A stretch of 64,000 bases of DNA from positions 496,001-560,000 of the forward strand of contig NOWV01000024.1 of the NCBI GenBank assembly GCA_003344405.1, written 5' to 3'. The notes beneath the pieces are model-generated. The model was not told where the DNA came from, made no database searches, and saw only the letters and a program-made list of their open reading frames with translations. Position numbers and translations under genes: made by a program. Shown in pieces: positions 27,889 through 42,327 of this stretch; the first letter of the stretch is position 1, and each line of letters begins with the position of its first letter. Source of the stretch: Trichoplax sp. H2 (taxonomy: Eukaryota > Placozoa > Uniplacotomia > Trichoplacea).

Positions 27889-30800
27889 ATGCAACTATTA
27901 ACTGCTACATTGATATTATTTATATTTTCAACACTTGGCCAAGGCCAGTGGTTGACAAACGACAGGTAGACGATTACTTATCTGTAACATAGAATCTTAT
28001 TTAAATCCTCAAAATTAGATCCGCTGCCTTTAATAGCTGTTTGTTAATAAAGTTGAAGGCTATATTATCATATGCTCTATTCCTAATCTTCTCTGAATAA
28101 CTATGGTATTATTTGGCTACAGTAGAAATTTTTCCTGTAGAAAGATTTAAAAATAGTTTAGTGCAGTACGGTACCATATCAAGACTGGAGAATGAAGTAC
28201 TAAAAATACTATCGCAATTTGCAAATTTCACAGTACTTCAAGATACAGTAATCGTGAAGCTTCTGTCTTCTGATGTTAATTTCAGTTAGAAGAAAGATTA
28301 AATACGGATTATTTATACTAAAAAATTAAAGGATACATTTTTCGTATTAAATACATGCTGCAAATACTTCTTGCTCCAGTCAATGATAGCTAAAACAGTG
28401 ATAGTAAATTTTCTTTAAATATTTCATTTTTCTTTTCTCTGATATAAATTAACAAAATCTCTTAATTTCTGCAATTTCAAAATTAGCTCACGATACAAAT
28501 ACCTTACAGATCAATTTGTAACCTTTCTTTTGCCTTTATTTCTCAACGAAAGGGTCGAAATTTGGGCTTTAAAATTAAGTACAGAATTATACACCCTTTC
28601 TGAGTCCCTAACGACGGTTGAAAATATCGTCCAGGTATGCAAATGAATTATGATTTTTAAATAAAAATTGACATTAGATATCAATTGATAGCTATTGCAT
28701 GAATAAAATTCTAAATATCATAAGGTATCAATATTTTGGAAAGAAAGTAGATAGTTTAAAGTATCATAACTTTACGTAAAATCAATTATCACTTTAGGAT
28801 TTTTTTTAACACGTTTAATATATTAGTCATAGAGTTAGTCATTTTTAGAGACAACCTATTACAGTTTCTTGATAACATAAAAATTTTAATAGTCCAATTC
28901 GGCAGCAGTTATTAGTGTAAAACTTGGACATATTTCAATAAGATATTCCAAATTAGATAGCAGGATTAAATAAATTAAGTTGCAGCATTGAGAGGTATTA
29001 CGATTCTGTAAATAAAGCAAGTAGCCTAAGGAACCCTAACTCTACGTGAAGTCTATAATTATTTTAGAATCTTTTGAAAACATTTAAAACATTAGCAAAA
29101 GATGTAAGCACTTATAGAGACAGCCTATTGCAGTTTTCCGATGACTCTAACATTTTAAAAATCCAATTCGACAGCAGGTGCAATTAAAACATTTTTACTC
29201 AGTGTAAAAAAATTAGGGAGCGAATATCGACATTGCAAATGATATAGCAGGATACCATCTCACGTTACCCAATTGGTAGAATTAGTACAGTCTTAGAATA
29301 GATATCAAAAAGACTGCTGTATTTGTAGATTTTGCATAATCTATTTCTAAGAAAATAAATTACAGTAGCTGAATAGAATTAATGGAATTCTCTCACTATT
29401 CAAAAAGGGAAGGCAGTGTCTAGATATATGTTATTGGGTTATCATTAAATTAAAATTTATTTATATGGTAAGACGGATTCTGGAACAAATATCTTCAGTA
29501 TGATTGTGCATAACTAAGATAATGAAGGAATAAATAGTGCAAGTTTAGGAGAAATGTATCTATCCTGTCTGCATATATACTGTAAAAAGTATATGCTTTA
29601 CCTATTCAGTTCTTGAGCATTTTTGATTTCTATTTCCATTGATGAACGATTTAATACAGCTCTATACACTAATTTCTTTGGCTTTTGTTTCAATTTTCTT
29701 AACTACATCGGTACTAACTAACTAATAGAATGATTAGCTGCTATAGTGTTATATGCAAAGGCAACAATGATACTACCTAATCCTAACTTCGTGTTAGATG
29801 CAATAAATAATTACAGTCATCCATCGCCAGAGATAATAATATCTAATGATGGAGTTCAGTATTCGAGCAAAATTATTTAAAATCTGCAAGTGTTACTAAG
29901 TAACAGAGAATAAAATATATTATACAAGCCTTCCATTTTCATAAGTATTGATAATTTATAAGGAAAAGTTTAATTTTGTAGAAATTTTTCACTTACAGAA
30001 AATATGAACATGAATTATTTAACGATTTTGACTTTGAATTGCACTAGGCTTATGAGGCAAAGAACGTCAGCGCTGTTTCTTTGAATGCCAGTGATATTGC
30101 ATCTCAATTTCGACAACGTTTAGGTGGCTTATTAAGCAGTAAAGTGGATGCGTTAGACGTAAGTTATTCATTAGTAAATAATAAAGAAATAATGATATAT
30201 AATTAACAGCTATCAAGAAAATGGATTTTAACTTGTAATTCTATATCTAACTAATCGCTAGCTGTCACACTACTAATATTTCATAAGCTTAGAAGCTTAG
30301 AAATAATTTCAACTCAATCTCATTGTCAAGTTATTCCTATTCGTTTTTATGTCTTATCTTAAGATTATTGAATCAATTTGTTTTAATACATCTTAGTACA
30401 ATTTATCATTCTAGTATGATTTCCTAATCAGCTAAATTTTACTTTTCGATATAACATAACTTTAGGAATTAATTAATGTAGCCGAAAAAGCATATAGTGA
30501 TTACAAATACAATGATTCATTGAAACCGGGAGATGTACAGGTAATTATGGCAATATTTTCTTTTACCTACGCAAATAATTCTGATTACTTATCTAAAATT
30601 ATCTATGATATAATACTCTACTACCCTTGCCTATTATGCAGTCAAATAATTAAAAGGCGCTGATGTAACCTTCAAATTTATTGTAGACTAGCTGTTTAAA
30701 TAAACTCACTAAAAAATTACAATTCAGTAGAATTTTCAAATTTAAAACGGTGTATTACTAGACCAAAAATTAAACTGATATAAAATTCGCATCAATAAGT

Positions 30801-33800
30801 ATTCTTAACGCAGAAATCTAAATGTTCATTCTGTCCATGTAGCCATCATACTTGCATAAAAATTTTAAACCCATATAAGCTTTAATTTTTTTCCCCATCT
30901 GATTATGTTTCCATCCGATTATAGTGGTATAATGCCAAGAAAATTCTGCTTAATAGCACTGATCCTGTATTTATATGCAATGATCGTTTCCAACGTAGCG
31001 TTAATGCCAACATTAGTGCAATCCAAGTTCCAACCAATGTCTACGACGGCGGTAAGCAATTCACTAACATAATAACAGTTTTAAGAGTAGTGTAAGCGTA
31101 AATAGTACATTTTGTAGTATTTTATATACCAGAATTACTGTACTTCTTGTCGCATAGCTTAACAAAGCTCTCAATTAAGATATTGATGTTGTTTCAAGAA
31201 ATCATTCGATCAAGTGCACTTTGATATGATGAATAGCAACATGTTAATGTCGTATTCACTTAAATAAATGATGTCTAGGCGTGAACGTATTAAATGCAAT
31301 CGAATGGTCAAACGCTGTTGATGCACAGTTTAATAAAAATTATTACTCGGATAAAACAATCAAGTGGCAATACTTTGGTAGTGCTACTGGTTTCTTTCGA
31401 TTGCACCCAGGTCAGCATCCATCTAGTTTGGCGTACTAATTTCCGTTTTGAAAGAAATTGATATCACGTTTAAACCATCATTATGCTATAGGAGCCATTT
31501 GGAGAGATTATAACTCCAACGGACAAGACTTATACGATTGCCGGAAAAGGCCATGGTAAGCTATAGCTTTCTGATTTCAAAATGAACACTCTAATCTGAG
31601 CCATAAGGAAATAATGTTAATTAATCTACTATTGTTATATCACTTACGCTCAAATTACCAATATCAGATGGATGATCTGAAGTTCAATTTTAATACTAAA
31701 TTTCAAGCTATAAAACATTTTTTTTTTAATAGGTACATTAGCAGCTCAAGCACGGCAAAAGACGTAGTCATTTTACTAGATGTGTAAGTAGGACAGCAAA
31801 TTACTGATTTATATATACTGTACTATTGTAAAACTAATTAACACAGAAACTAAAATGATTGTTATCGGAATGACTGTGTGGGATTATATGCCGTAATATA
31901 GGAGTGGCAGTATGCACGGAATGCCGTTGGATATTGCTAAAATAAGCATACAGAGCTTAATTCGAACGTTTGGAGAAAATGATTTCTTAAATATTGTCTT
32001 CGTAAGTTGAATTATAGAATTAAAATTTGATGTTTACGCAAGTATCAAATTGGATCAAGTTTTTGATTCTGATTTTGGAGTATTAATCGCTAATTATAAA
32101 GGCTGCATATTTCGGACAAGCGGTAAATGTAATAGTATTAAAGAGGATTATAAATTGATGTGATTTTAGCTTAATCGAATGCGTTTAATCATTAAGTAAA
32201 ATGATTTACTGGTTGCTTTTTTAAATTATGCTGTAGCTATGGCTTAAAAAAATTCTTTCATCATAGAACAGATTAGCATTATTCATAGTCCACCGTATTT
32301 ATTTATTTTATGAGAAAATATACCGTACATAATTAATTATATCTCCTTTCTGAGAATTATATATTACCACTTTTATTCGATCGGATCACCAATCCCGCAG
32401 AATATTGGAAAATATACATATTTATGCTTCCTTTCTCAAATTTCTTGTAACAAGTAGCCTTGTCTCTTTTCCGATATTTTACAGTTTAACAAAGACATTA
32501 ATTTGTCCATTCCGTGCTTTAAAGATGTTGTGCAAACTTCTGAATCTCACAAATACGTAAGTTTATACTTGAAAGTCAGCGATGATGCTAAAATAAGATG
32601 CTAGTATTGCCTATGTAATCGATATCAATGATAGCAAAAATATACCGAGAATGAGTTTACATTTAAAGCCGACAAGCGAAATGAATCTACGTCGTCAATA
32701 AAGACTTACATTTGCAGAATAACTATTTCGCTATGAAACACTCTCATTACAATTTTCTTGGCCGCCATCAGAGCTGTTATAATACCCGCTATAACTTGAT
32801 ACATATCACCTGATCATTTAGAAGTTTTTGAATTCTAACTCTATTTGAGAAAGTAATTTATCCTTAATCCAATTAGGTTTTCGGTAGAGCATTGGCAGCA
32901 AATATTCTAGACGGTGGCATAGCTGATTTTAGTAAAGCATATGACTATGCTTTTCAAATGTTACAAAGGGTAATTTAACTTCTGCAGTAAGATATTTAAT
33001 CACGGCTGAGTTGTATGTATAATAAGTGTACTCTGCAATTAGAGCTTATAACTGACTTATTATTACAAAAATTGGGAATCTGTACCTTCTCAGCTTTGTA
33101 CTTTATTTATGATTCTATTTTATTCCAATATCATATTATGATTGCTAATTATTTTACTTATTAGTTGCTTTTGCAGAGTGTGATTAGTTACAGTTAACAT
33201 CACGTAGCTTAATGTCTTATTTGTCATATGGAAAGCATTTCACTGAAATAGTGGTTATTGTATTAATTCTAGAGCAATTCAAATGTTGTCATAAAAATAT
33301 CTTTAAAAATTTGCGTTCATAATCTTTATACTGTAGTCGAGGTCAAAACAGGAACAAAAACGATGCCATCAACTCATCATGGTGTTTTCTGACGGAACAG
33401 AAGAGAGGCCAAAAGCTGTATTTGATAAATATAATGCTGATAAACAGGTTACTGTACATTAATGAAATCAATATATTTGCCGTATATAGCTTCTACTTTG
33501 ATCGCACGATTAATTTTCTCATATGCTATAGTAGTCTAATGAAGATTCTTGCTAATAAAATGCTTTGAAAACATTTTTGATTAAAACATTCTTTTCTGCT
33601 TTAGATCAGTGTCATTACTTATGGAATAGGCACAGTTACGTCACGTTTTGAAGCTTTACGCTGGATGGCCTGCTATAACAAAGGTATTCGTTATAACTCT
33701 TCAATATGATAGCCCTTTTACCCTTTATAGGTGGTTAAAATAATGTCAGTGACAGCTTTCGATGTCCTATCAATCTAATTACGTAATAATTATTCAGGCA

Positions 33801-36800
33801 AGTTCATTCGAATCTCAAACGTTGGAGCTATTCCGGATAACATTCAGGTTTTTAATGGCTTATATTATTTATCCATTATTATTATTACTTTTCATGTAAT
33901 ACTTATACAGTGTTGAATAATTGCAAAAGAAAATGATATTAGTACATTATATATCGATATAGATGTAGAAAAATTACCCTTTTGGCCTTCCGTACGTAGT
34001 TATTTAATTTCTGCATCGATATTGACTGTATCTCTTCACTCACTTTCAATTTAGAAATATTTAACAATTTTAAGTAATCCAACAGCTTTAACGAAGGAAA
34101 ATTATTTCACATGGAGTCCTGTCTATACCGACGTTTCTGTATGTTTATTATCAATTAATAAAGAGATAGTTTCTCCTATAAGTCATAAATATCTCATCAG
34201 TCAAAAAGGTCTAATTACATTATTAATACTTGTTGTCAATGCTATTCTAATAGGGACTTGGGTTACTAACAACCGTAGCAGCTCCTGTTTTCTTTCGACC
34301 GAATGTCTCAACGGTATTTTTAAATTTTGATTTAATAGGCCAGTGTATCGATTTACTGTCTAGGCTATAAACCTAAACTTCTTCACAGCCTTTTAATAAC
34401 ACAGCCTATGATAGTAAATAGTAGAGTTTTTACCTTAAACGCTATATAATCTATGCTTAACGGATTTTCTTAACCACTCATTTAGTATAACCAATCCGAG
34501 AATTACTTACTCGGAGTGATGGGATCCGATGTGCCCTTACGTGATGTTAATGCTACTATACCATATAATTTGGTAAATTATCGCATATTTAATTCAACTA
34601 GTGCACAAAGTATCGCTTATTTTGATAGATTTACCAGATTTGATGAATAATTCAACTTATAATATTAAATTAGCTGGGTTCTAATAGTTACTGCTTTGGA
34701 GTTGATAATAACGGGCGCATATTCTTTCATCCCATTATTGGTGAACAGGTAAAGTATTCTTGAAATAAGACTCAAAGGAAATGATTGCATTGTTAGCTTG
34801 CGATATTTAAGCTCTTCATGTACACTAATTATATAAAACATCTAATCTCTGTCAAAATTTATGCAATTAAATCGAATTAGAGAGGCTACTTAAGCGATCC
34901 TCCTGATTTGCAAATGCATGATTTAGAAATTGTTCATGGAAACATTTTGGTAAATCAGCTAATGTTTTGTATTGATAGAATGTGTGTAGTCTAAGAATTG
35001 GTATCATAGATATGATATAAATTCCCGTATATCTACTTTCTAACCTTTTTCTAATATTCAAATACCAACTAGGTCCAGAATGTTACTGCAGGCGGTAAAG
35101 TAGTGGAGTTTAAAATTCGATATAACGAACAGGTTAGACGAGCAATTATTACAAACAGAAATTATAAATAAGATAGCAATAACTTCTACTATTAGTTGAG
35201 AATAAAATATTAATCGACATTACTACTAAATTATTCATTATAGCTACGTAAAAATATGCTTTCAAGATTAACTGGTATGATGTATGTGACGACTACTGTC
35301 CACTTATCTAACAGTGTAAGAAATGGCAAACTAGTGAAATAATTAAGTGTGCTATAGGCTATATATTTTGGCATTAATTTGCCTACTTGTTTTTTTTTAC
35401 ATTGAAATAGAAACGTGTTATGTACATGGAAAGGCAATATCATTATGGTCCGGTCTTGAATGATTCATTTAGGTAAATTTATCAGCAAAGATATTCAATT
35501 ACTGATATTGCTGTGTTACGAAATTTACTCCGGTAATTAAGTGATATGAAGTAGTTAAAATCGGTATTAGCATCCTTATGTTATGGGCTTAAGCAATTCT
35601 TATATTTTCGATGTCAGTTACAATTATCACATTTTTTTTCTGAGCCATTAAAGTCTTGAATTGGCAGTATGCACTTGATGCAATTATATTTAGAAAGGCG
35701 AACGGGTCATTAAATTGTATTCATATTATGAACGTTAATATGATCAGATTTTTTTCAACTATGTTACGAGTTAAGAGTTTATTCATTGTTCTATTCTGTA
35801 TATATATGGATACACATTGGAAGTTATTCGTATCAATAATGATTGATATACGTATATTTTCTACTAATTCTTATATATGTAGTTCATATACAGAAAGATA
35901 ATTAAACGAAAGTATAAGTTTAAATAACATAAGCGAATACTACAATTATTTGAGCATGTTTGGGCCTAAGTATCATTTTGACCAAATTCTGTTTAGCATT
36001 AGCAGTTAAATTTAAATGTGCATAGAAGATTTATTAGTCTTAATACCAATTACAGTAGTTGATATCTATCATTTAATCTATGCAAAGTATTCCTTCTGGG
36101 CAGTGCGCTAACTTCTTTTTCTCAGCAATATTAATTAAAATGAACCTAAATTACTGGTATTCTTCTAGTTTCGGTACTGTTCTACCTAAAGAAGGCTGCT
36201 TTAACTTTGAAACTGCTCTCACTAATCAAGAGAAAACAGAAGGTTGGAATAATATGTTGTGCAAATAGTCACGGAAAAAAAGCATAATTAACGTGTATTA
36301 ATGGACAATTTTTATCTTTCTTCCTTGTCTCTCCTTTATTTGACATAGGTTTAGCTTTGTTAAATAGCAGGACGCGGTCTCCACTCTTTCTACAAATCTG
36401 GTACAATAATTTTTTTCAAATTTTGAGACGACTAGTATTTTAGCCCATTAACTATGATCTAATTTTCACTCTTTTAAAGCTGATTAATTTCTTCATTTAT
36501 ATAGGCGCTATTGTAGTTTATACAGCCAAGATGAAAGTGACATTTTGTTTGTGCAACGACCTACCCTAGAAATTAGTAATATTAGCGGCATCATTAATAG
36601 AATAAGCGAGCTGGTCTTTTCTCCTAATAATGCCGGATTTGATGAATGTAATTATGATTACAAATTAAATAGAACAAAGATGAATACTTCTTGGGATATA
36701 GCTGTCATAAGTAGTTCAATTGTCTTAACGAGTCTATTGCAAATTTGAAACTAGCATTAATTTAATAGGCCAGTAATTTTTACAATAGGAAACCTATTTT

Positions 36801-39800
36801 ACCGTCTTTAAGTAGACGAGCATGAATACCAGTATTCAAATAGTCAATTACATTAATGAATTTATCGCTTACGCACTCGTATAGGTTCGAAAGATCTTGC
36901 AAATCGGCTCGTTTTGGATGCAATTATACTACAGCAACTAGAAGATTATTGGACTAAAATAGCTAGAGAACATGCAAAAAGGTTGCGATTATTCCTTGCA
37001 TTGTCTTGCAATACCAATATTTAATCTGTATATATATATATAGTCCATAATTCCATAATTCCGGCTGAATTTTATCATCATGATTAATATCTTAATTACG
37101 ATGTAGAAACTACATTTTTCGAACATTTTATGGCTCAAGCAGTGGACTAACTAAACTTTACCAAGGAGGGTAAGATTTTCTATTCACAACATTACATTCT
37201 CATTAATCCGTAGGATGCACTAGAGTAGGTACTATAAATGAATAAAACAAGTGAAGTGCTTATCGATATTAAATCAATTCTGCAGATCATTTCAGTGCAA
37301 GGAGAGCCTATCTGGTGATTGTGCCATTAGGTAAATTAGAAATAGCATAATAAAAAATCTTCTCGGCTTTAAATGAACTCATTACTTGAAAATAAAAATT
37401 ACTGATATCTAGAATACAAACAATCGAATTAGACTGATTAACGGCTAATGAATATTTTCTGGCCTAGGAATATGTTCATTCCAATATATTCACTAGTATT
37501 AAGTAGGATATTATATAACATACAAACTATCATGGCGTTGCTCTATTTATTTCTAGTGAAGTCCCAAGTATCCCTAAGAATACCATTATGGCTGATTATT
37601 ATCGTTTGGCAGTAGCTCAAATTAATGCTAATTCATTCGTCTATTTGGCCAATTTAGGTAAAATTTACTATAGCTGTTAAATAAAAATAGCATTATTCAA
37701 TAATAAATGAACTTTTGTAATTGATTGAAAAAATTAAAAGTAGTGCTATCTTTCCGTAAACAAACATTATATTCGTATAGTTTTATTTTGAGATTGATTA
37801 GTATATCCTTATTTCTTCATAAAATTCTTGACTTATAAGTACATACATAAAGTATATATGCATATATCTAGGTTTTAGAAAATAGAATTAGCTATAAGTA
37901 CGATGCCAGAAGAAAATGTACGATTACTAAAATGTTACTTCACATGCTTTAAAAAATCTCCGTGATTTAAATAAAATTTATGCCTTAAGCGATAGTGAAT
38001 ACTTTCGACTACGGCATTATCTAATATATATCTTCTAATTTTTTAACAGATCGAAGTAGTCTGTCTGTTGCATCTATTGAAGTAGTCAAAGCCATTTCTT
38101 TGGAAGAGGATGCAAATGTTGGAGGTGCGTAAAACTAGCTAAAGTAGAGATGAATTGATATTAATTAATTTCAAAGAGCTTATAGTTTGAATATCGCTAT
38201 TTTAGACGCTTAAGAAAATTTTAATTTTGCTTTTCCTTTAGTCGTTGGGTTTCAAATGAATTCGGTCTTGCTATTCCAAATATTAATAGAGGTTATTCCG
38301 GAATGTATTACCAATAACGTAAGCTGAATTATATTATTTACTTTATTAAGCTCAACTTTTACCATTGATAACTTATCGTGTTGATCCTTTAAAGCATTCA
38401 TTATTGTCTAAGTTTAATCTAAGTTATTACTAGATACTCACATTTTTAGCGCAATACCAGTAAATATGAATATTTGCTAACAGCAATTGTAAACGTAAAC
38501 ACTTACATGGCCCATAAATGTTATTAGAATTAATAATAATATAGATTTCATTTCCAATTGTAATATTTTCTTGAGAGTTTTATATTGTTAATATTATCCT
38601 CGTATATTTCATTTACGCATATCTTATCAATTTCTACTTCTGATTTCGGTAAATTAACAACTCTCTCCTTTTTTTACCTCTGATTTCTAGAGTCTACGCT
38701 GTTATATCCTGGATCGTAATGGCTACGTTGTTATGTTTGCTCGGAAACGTATGGCATTTCATTCACATAAAGTTCAAATACCCGTAAGTAAACCTACGAC
38801 GCTAATCTAATTTAGTTATTAATTTCGAGATGTTTGGGATCGTTTATAATATATTTAAGTAGTTGCTATCATTTATTTCATGGTATGCTCCATTGCAATT
38901 CATAAACCGCAAATACGAGAACTACATTATCATGCTCTTAATCATCATTAGGTGCGCGAAGGGAAATTTGTAGGAGTTTATGAACCAGCAGTTGTTACAA
39001 GTTTGATTGATAAGAAAATAATGACAAGGTTTGTTGACTTGTCTAATAATTTGGTAGCTACATGAACTTATATGCTACATTTGTTAATATGGGTGTATCT
39101 TAACCTTTTAGTTTTATGAATTTTATGCCTATCTACTATTTAACAACATCTAACGTTTGTTACATATACTAATATACTTGAAGATTTATTTTAACCTTAA
39201 AGTTGATTAGTATACATGCAGTAAAAAGAGAATAATGCATACGATAATTCCTAGTATATCTTCTGTAGAGATTTGAAATATCGACAAAAAAATTGCTATG
39301 AAAATTAATATTTTCAAGATAAATTCCCGAATCATTAGCTATACGTAATAAAAAAAGTTTGCCTCATTTAATATCTCTGCTGTATAACTGAATCTTATCT
39401 TTATGTAACTAGAGAGGAATTTGTGACATATAACCAGCTATGTAATGGGCAAAAACCAGTCAATACTTATACGATAGCAAGCAGCGCCAGTCAAATACTA
39501 ACGGTAAGTTTCATCTAATCCTTTTAGAAATTATTTTTCCAAGTTTTTTATTTCTACACTGAAAGTTTTGACATATAATGCATTATATTCACAGCCATTT
39601 CGATTGTCGTTTAAAATTCTAATGGGATGGCTAGCACAGCTATCAACGTAAGTTAATCTCCATAAATTGGAATAAAAAGACAATCTGTTATTCGCTAAGC
39701 TTCAAATAACTATTATTCAAATCTCTAGGACCATAATTCATTTGGCTGGTGTTTTTCAGTACTGGATCTCAAGTACTTCAGGTAAGTTGTATTTTATATT

Positions 39801-40945
39801 ACCCTAGAAGTAGGATAATTTTCTATTAACTTTGACCAATGAAGCGCATCTGCTGTACACTATATATTATTAGGTGTTTGTGATGCTCCACAATCGAAGA
39901 ATGCATCCATCTACACTTGTGCTTTACTTAATAATCTATATATTATCAATCAAAATACTACGACACACAATGGTTAGTAAGTTATGGGTATTAGTTTGAG
40001 TACTAATGTCTAATAAATAGGCTTTTACGGACTAATTTAACTTATAATTCTTCTGCTTCAGGCACTGGCACATGCTCATCATGTTCTAGGTAAGATTATA
40101 CTCTAGTAATCTTTTAGTCAAATTTTCACTTACTGTAAATACTTAAACTGGCAACAGATGATTTATATGTCCATTATATCTTAAAATTAGATATAATTTT
40201 AAGATTTGCAAACTATACCGTGCAAGTAGTAAAAAATGCCGAGGGTCTAATAGTATACATTATATCGGAATTGTAGTAATCATCATTACTGTTTTGCGCT
40301 AGGATAGTTTCGGAATATGGACCTTTAATTGATGTATATCACAAAAAACCCATATTATTAGATCTATATTTAAATAAAATTCTACTAATGAAATTTCATG
40401 TAATTTACACTAGACCATATGTCATCAGCTCAATACCGGATAGCAACCTGTACCTGTTAGTTATTAATGACACAGAAACGTGCAATTGTCAGCCAATTGC
40501 ATTGGAATCTAAACAAAATATCCTTTTATTACTAATGTGGCTTATCGGTGATATCAATTATATCGATTTATAAAAATTCTTTGATAATTTCACTAGCTAT
40601 AATTTGGAAACAGTGGGCTAACAACTATATAATTAGATTATGATCTTTAACTTAGTGTCACTTTTCTTCGATCATTGTCAACAGTTACATTTATTCAGAA
40701 AGGAACCTTCATATTGTTCAAAAGTTGCTACGGTATACTGTCTTGAAAGAATAAGGCGTTAATAGCGATCTGATATTCATTTTTTTACCTTTAATATACT
40801 AAACACTCACTTTTATTACCATTTTTTGCCTTATTTGTAGGAATCGCTAGCAACTGCGCAAGTATGCAATAAAGCAGTAACATCGGCCTCTATCAATATT
40901 ATCTCAATTTTATTAGCCATTCTCGTACAGCAGATGATGAACTAA
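27889..40945 (+). CDS. CACNA2D: Voltage-gated calcium channel alpha2delta subunit, complete 39-exon gene
   Basis: Extracellular escort subunit of Cav channels. Exons: 27889-27965, 28553-28634, 30048-30158, 30466-30540, 30925-31051, 31279-31410, 31492-31555, 31733-31783, 31902-32001, 32485-32556, 32877-32969, 33337-33447, 33605-33683, 33798-33847, 34055-34138, 34254-34313, 34486-34572, 34674-34748, 34881-34949, 35073-35132, 35244-35285, 35411-35472, 36169-36255, 36505-36647, 36885-36981, 37107-37169, 37557-37657, 37879-37917, 38050-38124, 38242-38318, 38691-38783, 38952-39028, 39413-39503, 39595-39647, 39729-39781, 39874-39972, 40062-40089, 40414-40547, 40851-40945. All phases join (1055 residues; relatives about 1090). 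A signal peptide (MQLLTATLILFIFSTLGQG) is followed by the N-terminal alpha2delta region, a VWA domain (about residues 230-408), Cache-like regions and a C-terminal hydrophobic segment with no tail, as in membrane- or GPI-anchored relatives. The boundaries around exons 21-23 and 38-39 are the least certain. Confidence 0.94.
28740..29260. repeat. Degenerate direct repeat in CACNA2D intron 2
   Basis: Two diverged copies of roughly 260 bp lie in tandem. Shared segments in the same order are TTAGAGACAACCTATTACAG / TATAGAGACAGCCTATTGCAG, TCCAATTCGGCAGCAG / TCCAATTCGACAGCAG and a terminal TAGCAGGAT. They lie wholly inside intron 2 and do not interrupt coding sequence. Confidence 0.6.
31492..31783 (+). 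other. CACNA2D: alpha2delta ligand-pocket motif just before the VWA domain
   Basis: Exons 7-8 code DLYDCRKRPWYIS, ending in Trp223. In vertebrate alpha2delta-1 and -2 this place holds the RRR motif, whose third arginine is needed for gabapentin binding. Here the motif reads R-K-R, so the third arginine (Arg221) is kept and the middle one is lysine. Whether the pocket binds leucine-like ligands cannot be told from sequence. Confidence 0.75.
31733..33847 (+). other. CACNA2D: VWA domain with complete MIDAS motif in alpha2delta
   Basis: Exons 8-14 code the von Willebrand factor A fold. The metal-ion-dependent adhesion site is intact: Asp239-Val-Ser241-Gly-Ser243, followed by Met. It is split by the intron between exons 8 and 9, inside the valine codon. 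A later SDGTEE (exon 12) corresponds to the TDGGEE strand of vertebrate subunits. A perfect MIDAS is the form needed for trafficking enhancement in alpha2delta-1 and -2; alpha2delta-4 also has one, while alpha2delta-3 varies. Confidence 0.85.
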
Positions 40946-42327
40946 CCGAATCGAATGTTATCATGTCTGTATCAATACCTTTGCTATCGCTTCCGAATGG
41001 AAATCATTTATTCTTTATAAATTAACCACAGCAGTGCCTATTTAGTATCGCTGATACAGTATAGCATAATTTTCATATTCAATCTTATAAGATATTCATG
41101 TTATTCTACCATTTGTAAAAACTTGCAACCATTTCATTGCATAAACTTATTTAATATTGTCATAAATTTATCCTGTAGACAGATTTTGTAAATTTTATAC
41201 TCTTAAATATTTCAATCAATTTTTTTACAGTGCAGATCATACATGATTTAATCATTAATTTAGAGTTAAAATAAAACTATGTCTTTTGGCCAACAAAAGT
41301 AGAGAAATACTGTTCTGGCCTGTAACTTGGGAATTCATAATTCTATATTTGATACCATTTACCAGCAATACTTTGACACTTTAATTAATTACTAGCCATA
41401 TTTATACAATTACAAAATTTGTATTATTTATAGTTGGCTATATAATAATTTTAATCCATAAACTGTATTAATGCTTTTAACAACTATTAGTACTGAGTAA
41501 TAAATTGTATTGTATTCCTGTATCTTAAATGCAGTCGCGGCCTGACGATTACTAAATTACTACAACAGGATAGGAAAGACAATTTGTCTCAAATGTATAA
41601 GATCAAAAGCTAACTTTATTTGAAAATAAGCTTATTTGTATACTATATGACGCCGTACGAGATACATCAGTATAATATAATTATTATCTAGATATGGTAG
41701 TGATCAGTATATGCTATTTAATTTTAAAACGACAAGTCTCATATTATACATTACTAGTAGAATTTGAACGGGAATTAAATGTTACACCAAACGTATGCTT
41801 AACATTTGAGAGTGAGACTTTAATTTTACGATAGATGCCATGTTGTAACAGTCTTCTTTCATCACTTATACAATCCAAGAAGGGTATACTTAAATGGTTT
41901 CTAGATTGCAATTGTGAACCGAGACATTACAGTAACTTTGTTACATTATTAATGCTTGCGACATTCATAGGTAAAAAGTAACAGCTATACGAATGTCTTA
42001 GGAAACGAGTCAAACAATACAATTTTATTCTTGAAAATCTAATGAAAATGTTCCACTAATTTGAGAAAACTTTCGATATATAAAATTACTGATTTTTACC
42101 TGATAATCTCTTCAATTTTATTATGCAAAAACTATCAGGCAACTAAAAATTTTGCAAAGGCATTAATAGTTTTTTAAGGTTCAAACATCTTCCATTGATG
42201 TTCATTAAAGGTTTATAGATAGAGAGTTAATATTAATCGATTGAATACTATTACACGTATCTTATAGTGTGAATATGAAATACAGTATAGGTGTATTACA
42301 ATATATACAGTTTAGCTGCTATTGCTA
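40946..42327. other. Convergent intergenic spacer CACNA2D / HAUS7
   Basis: The 3' ends of the two genes face each other across 1.4 kb, with no gene seen between them. An AATAAA at 41270-41275 is a possible plus-strand polyadenylation signal for CACNA2D, 325 bases after its stop. In DNA this AT-rich that is weak evidence. Confidence 0.5.

Noticed and set aside
34867-35061. Minus-strand 64-codon frame
   Set aside because: Antisense to a CACNA2D exon (34881-34949) that fits phase and family on the plus strand.
40388-40573. Intronless 61-codon plus-strand gene
   Set aside because: Its useful part is CACNA2D exon 38 (40414-40547). The ATG is upstream of the acceptor.
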